A stretch of 8,476 nt of DNA, taken from positions 1 to 8,476 of the forward strand of contig CAZABJ010000079.1 in assembly GCA_964483375.1 (NCBI GenBank), written 5' to 3'. Shown piece by piece: positions 5,760 to 8,476 of this stretch (the stretch's first letter is position 1; each line of letters begins with the position of its first letter). The translations under genes were made by a program, and so were the position numbers. The notes below the pieces were generated by a model. The model did not search any database. It saw only the letters and a list, made by a program, of their open reading frames with translations, and was not told the DNA's origin. This DNA is from JAUIEH01 sp964483375 (GTDB lineage: Bacteria > Pseudomonadota > Alphaproteobacteria > Caulobacterales > Maricaulaceae).

Positions 5760-7792
5760 TCGAAACGGCCGGCCAGCCGACGCGCGCGTCTCAGCCTAAC
5801 GCTCTCGCCGCGCGTGATCCTGAGCCAACCCCGCGCGAAACGCCGGCTACGCGCCCGACCGTGGAGCGCGTAGACCCTGCGCCTGCTGAAGCCCCAGCCG
5901 CGGCTGACTTAGACGTCGCCGGGCCGGAGCCGATTGAGATAGCCGCCATCGAGCCGGGCCTGCGAAATGCCGATCCGCCGGCGGAAGAGCCGGTTGCGGC
6001 GGTTGCGGCGGTTGAGGAGGACGAAGGTCCGGCCCCGCCCGCCGATCCGGTTGCAGAACAGCGCGCCGAGGCCTGGGCGGAGGCGGGTGCGTTGGCCGCG
6101 CGGCTGAGCGGGGAAATCCCGTGCGGCGTGTTCGCGCTCAGCGCCGATGCGGACGGCGCCCCGTTTTTGACCGCCGAGGTCCCGTCGAGACGAGACATCG
6201 GATTGGTGCGTCCTGCGATCGCCGGCGTCATGGATGACGCGTTCGATGTCACCGTCGGCTTGGGGTGCACCGCTGATTTGGGCGGGGGGTATTTGGCGCT
6301 TTCCGATGAAGGCGAGACCGCCCGTCTCCTTTTGGCGGAGGAGTTGACCTCCCAGATCCGCGCGGTCTTGCCCGGCCGGATCTTGTGCGACGGACTTGGC
6401 CTGGTGGCGGAAGCCAGTCGGCGGTTCTCCTCTCGCTTAGCCGACGCCGGAACGCCCTCGGTCTGGGTGCTTGACGCGGGCGCGCCGCTTATCTGTCAGC
6501 AAGCCGAAGGCGGTTGGCGCGTTCGCGATGCGCCTGACGGCGTTCGGGCGGGCGTGGTGCTGTTCAGCGGTGATGTGCTGATGGCGGAAGCCAGCCGCGG
6601 CGCGGAAATCGTGGCGTCCGTGGCGACGCCGACGGGTCCGCCGCCCGAACCGCGCTTGGCGCCGCCCAGCCCGGATGAAGGCGTGGAAGCGCCGCGCGCC
6701 ATCGATGTCGCAGACCCTCCCGACGCCGGCGTCGCGCCGGCCGAACAATCCGACGATCTATTCGATCAGACGCCCCGCAGCGTGACGCCGATTTCAGGAC
6801 CCTCCCCAAGCGACGTAGCCGGGGTGAGCGGCTCGCGAAGCGTCGCGGTGGATATTTCTTTCAGCGTGGATGAACGCGGCGGAGCGAGCGATTTCGTGGT
6901 GATCGGCGCGGAGACCTTCGACCCGGTCGTCGTGGCGTCCGCCGTTCGGATTGTTGAAGAGTCGCGGTTTCCGCCCGCCCAATCGGGCGGCGGGTATCGC
7001 GGTCAATACCGCGTGGTTCTGGGCGGAGGCGGGGCGGCCGCGTCCTCCCCCGCGATCACGCCTTCGCTCACCACGCCAGAGCCTTCCGCGCCGACCCCCC
7101 TCAGTCCGGCGCCCATTCCGGAGGCGCGCGACCGTCAGCCTTCGCGGGGCGACGTGATCTGGGTGCGCGGGCCTTCGGTGGACGACTTTGACGAGGTGTA
7201 TCCTGAGCAGGCGCGCCGCCGCGGACGGGGCGGAGAGGCGAGACTGACCTGCGTCATTCTCAGCTCAGGCGCGCTGGATTGCGCCATTGAGAGCGAGTCG
7301 CCGAGCGGGCTGCGCTTCGGCGCCGCCGCGCTCGCGCTGGCCGATCGATTGATCGCCGCGCCCCGCTTGAGCGACGGATCTCCCTCGGACGGCCATCGTT
7401 TCGCGTTTCCGATTTCGTTCGCCATTGAAGACGAGATCCGCACGCCGCGCCAATCTCGTACGGACGAAGCGCCGCAAGCGCGCGCAGCCCAGCCCTCCGC
7501 CACCGGCTCAGTGCTCTGGCAGCGGCCGCTGCGGGCGCAAGATTTCGACGATCTCTACCCGCCGCGCGCCCGGGCCTTCGCCAGAGAGGGCTCCGCGCAA
7601 TTGTCCTGCATCGTCTTAACCACCCGCAGGCTTCGCTGCGCCCTGGAATCTGAAGCGCCGCGCGGCTGGCGGTTCGGGCGGGCGGCGCTCCAGCTTTCCG
7701 AACGCCTTATAGCCGCCCCGGTTCTCAGCAACGGTCAGCCCTCAGCCGGCCACGCCTTCACTTTGCCATTCGCCTTCCAGCTGGGGGGGTGA
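5760..7792 (+). CDS. Main part of TonB-like protein with tandem TonB-C domains
   Basis: The frame is open from the gap edge to TGA 7790-7792. The GTG at 5861 is internal to a Pro/Ala/Glu-rich linker, not a true start. Order seen: linker to about 6055; an unrecognised domain at about 6056-6630 with four cysteines; a second Pro-rich linker to about 6830; then three TonB-C-like domains at 6836-7021, 7160-7426 and 7517-7783. The last two each show FD-x-x-YP-x-x-AR, then L-x-C-x-x-L, C-A-x-ESE-x-P-x-G-x-RFG-x-AAL-x-L, and RLIAAP-x-LS. TonB-C domains span the periplasm and transmit force to outer-membrane receptors, but standalone ones also act as binding modules. With the N-terminal helix before the gap, this is a large inner-membrane-anchored periplasmic protein. 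No exbB, exbD or receptor gene is adjacent, so an energy-transducing role is unproven. Family call for the C-terminus is good; the role is open. Confidence 0.85.
5991..6017 (+). repeat. Short tandem repeat, 9-bp unit x3
   Basis: CGGTTGCGG occurs twice in a row, followed by a third copy with one change (CGGTTGAGG). It encodes PVAAVAAVEE in the linker. The in-frame unit of three codons could expand or contract without breaking the reading frame. Confidence 0.7.
6836..7021 (+). repeat. TonB-C-like domain 1 (diverged, no cysteines)
   Basis: The pattern VAVDISFSVDERGGASDFVV, then A-x-x-x-V-x-x-SRFPPAQSGG and YRGQYRVVL, matches the beta-beta-alpha-beta order of TonB-C-like modules. It lacks the cysteine pair and the YP-x-x-AR entry motif of the two following copies. 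It is probably an older member of the array. Confidence 0.55.
7160..7426 (+). repeat. TonB-C domain 2 (tandem copy a)
   Basis: An 89-residue unit beginning WVRGPSVDDFDEVYPEQARRR. Hand alignment without gaps to the unit at 7517 gives 46 of 89 identical residues (about 52%). The two cysteines, ten residues apart, flank a beta-turn (LTC...LDC). Confidence 0.8.
7517..7783 (+). repeat. TonB-C domain 3 (tandem copy b)
   Basis: An 89-residue unit beginning WQRPLRAQDFDDLYPPRARAF and ending at the C-terminus of the protein. It keeps both cysteines at the same positions as copy a, and the two copies start 119 residues apart. The usual Gly of the turn between the cysteines is replaced by Arg (TTRRL). 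Confidence 0.8.
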
Positions 7793-7838
7793 TGAGGATC
7801 GCCGCTCCTTTTCGAACCGATGGCGAGGACGCGCCGCG

Positions 7839-8476
7839 ATGAGCCGAAGCTATGGTCTGAACGCCGACGCGACGGCCTATGTGCGCGCGGCCAACCGCGA
7901 AGAGCCGCCCGCGCTTTTGCGGTGTCGGGAGGAGACCGCGGCGCTGGGCGGGTCTGCGGTGATGCAAATCAGCCCCGAGCAGGGGGCCTTCCTTCAGATG
8001 CTGGTGCGGATGATCGGCGCCAGAGACGCCATCGAGCTCGGCGTGTTCACGGGCTATTCCGCCACGGCTGTCGCCCTCGCCATGCGGGACAGGCATCACG
8101 GCGAGGCTAGGCTGATCGCTTGCGACGTGTCCGAAGAGCATATGGCCCGCGCCGTGCTCACATTCGAAGCCGCCGGCGTCGCTGATGTGGTCGAGCCGCG
8201 GATCGGGCCAGGGTTGAAGAGCTTGGACGACCTCATCGCGGCAGGGGAGGCGGAGCGGTTCGACTTCGCGTTCATTGACGCGGACAAGCCCGGCTACAGC
8301 GACTATTACGACAGGCTCATGACCTTGCTGCGTCCGGGCGGGGTGATGGCGTTTGACAATGTTCTATGGTCCGGCGCGGTGTTCGACCCTGCGAAGGCGG
8401 ACCCCGACACCGTCGCGTTGCGGGCGGTGGCTGAGAAAGCCAAAGCGGACGACCGCGTCGATGTCGCCTTTACGAC
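7839..8476 (+). CDS. Class I SAM-dependent O-methyltransferase (caffeoyl-CoA OMT type), 3'-truncated
   Basis: Cytosolic methyltransferase of the metal-dependent catechol/caffeoyl-CoA O-methyltransferase family, which moves a methyl group from SAM to a catechol-like hydroxyl. The ATG at 7839 has GAGGA at 7825-7829, 9 nt upstream, and the frame is open to the last base (212 codons). Seen: QISPEQGAFLQMLVRMIGAR at 43-62; the SAM motif IELGVFTGYSATAVALA at 65-81; ACDVSEEHMARA at 94-105, with the ribose-binding acidic residue; FDFAFIDADKPGYSDYYD at 141-158; and LRPGGVMAFDNVLWSGAVFD at 164-183. The family's metal ligands correspond to D147, D173 and N174. Bacterial members are about 220 residues, so only a short C-terminal strand is missing. 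It starts 46 nt after the TonB-like gene on the same strand. The substrate cannot be told from sequence. Confidence 0.93.
   Translation, partial: MSRSYGLNADATAYVRAANREEPPALLRCREETAALGGSAVMQISPEQGAFLQMLVRMIGARDAIELGVFTGYSATAVALAMRDRHHGEARLIACDVSEEHMARAVLTFEAAGVADVVEPRIGPGLKSLDDLIAAGEAERFDFAFIDADKPGYSDYYDRLMTLLRPGGVMAFDNVLWSGAVFDPAKADPDTVALRAVAEKAKADDRVDVAFT

Noticed and set aside
5861..7792. GTG 5861 as a true gene start giving a soluble 643-aa protein
   Set aside because: The frame is open back to the gap with the same Pro/Ala-rich linker composition, and no signal sequence follows the GTG although the domains are of periplasmic type.

Overview
This GC-rich window comes from a draft bacterial assembly: 100 N at 5660-5759 mark a scaffold gap. 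Every recognisable gene lies on the + strand. Gene content and style point to an alphaproteobacterium. These include a CoA-dependent methylmalonate-semialdehyde dehydrogenase, an Afg1/ZapE ATPase, TonB-type C-terminal domains with a cysteine pair, and GTG starts in very GC-rich codons. The Caulobacterales/Maricaulales/Hyphomonadaceae area is a guess from style, not shown by a marker gene.

Region 1 (1-3193) is a tightly packed metabolic cluster. It holds the 3' two thirds of mmsA, a PhnB/glyoxalase-like VOC protein, an iron-containing alcohol dehydrogenase and a 4HBT-type hotdog acyl-CoA thioesterase. Gaps are 17 and 21 nt, and the dehydrogenase frame runs into the thioesterase. A plausible joint role is alcohol to semialdehyde (Fe-ADH), semialdehyde to acyl-CoA (MmsA), then acyl-CoA hydrolysis (thioesterase), around valine or short hydroxy-acid catabolism. 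The substrates are not fixed by the sequence. The dehydrogenase reads about 100 codons past its expected C-terminus, in the wrong frame across the thioesterase, which suggests a sequence error, an indel or a lost stop.

Region 2 (3269-5240) has a 49-residue single-pass membrane peptide whose stop overlaps the start of a membrane-anchored protein with a CSDC motif and a thioredoxin-like layout. zapE, encoding an AFG1-family ATPase, follows.

Region 3 (5415-7792) appears to be one long gene broken by the N gap. It would encode a short cytoplasmic N-terminus, one membrane helix, a Pro/Ala/Glu-rich linker, an unrecognised domain with four cysteines, and three TonB-C-like domains. The last two are clear tandem duplicates, about 52% identical by hand alignment. 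No ExbB/ExbD or receptor gene is visible beside it.

Region 4 (7839-8476) is a class I SAM-dependent O-methyltransferase of the caffeoyl-CoA OMT type. It runs off the window end and lacks only its last few residues.

No tRNA, rRNA, CRISPR array, insertion sequence or convincing terminator was seen. The least conventional material is the tandem TonB-C protein and the membrane-peptide/CSDC-protein pair.
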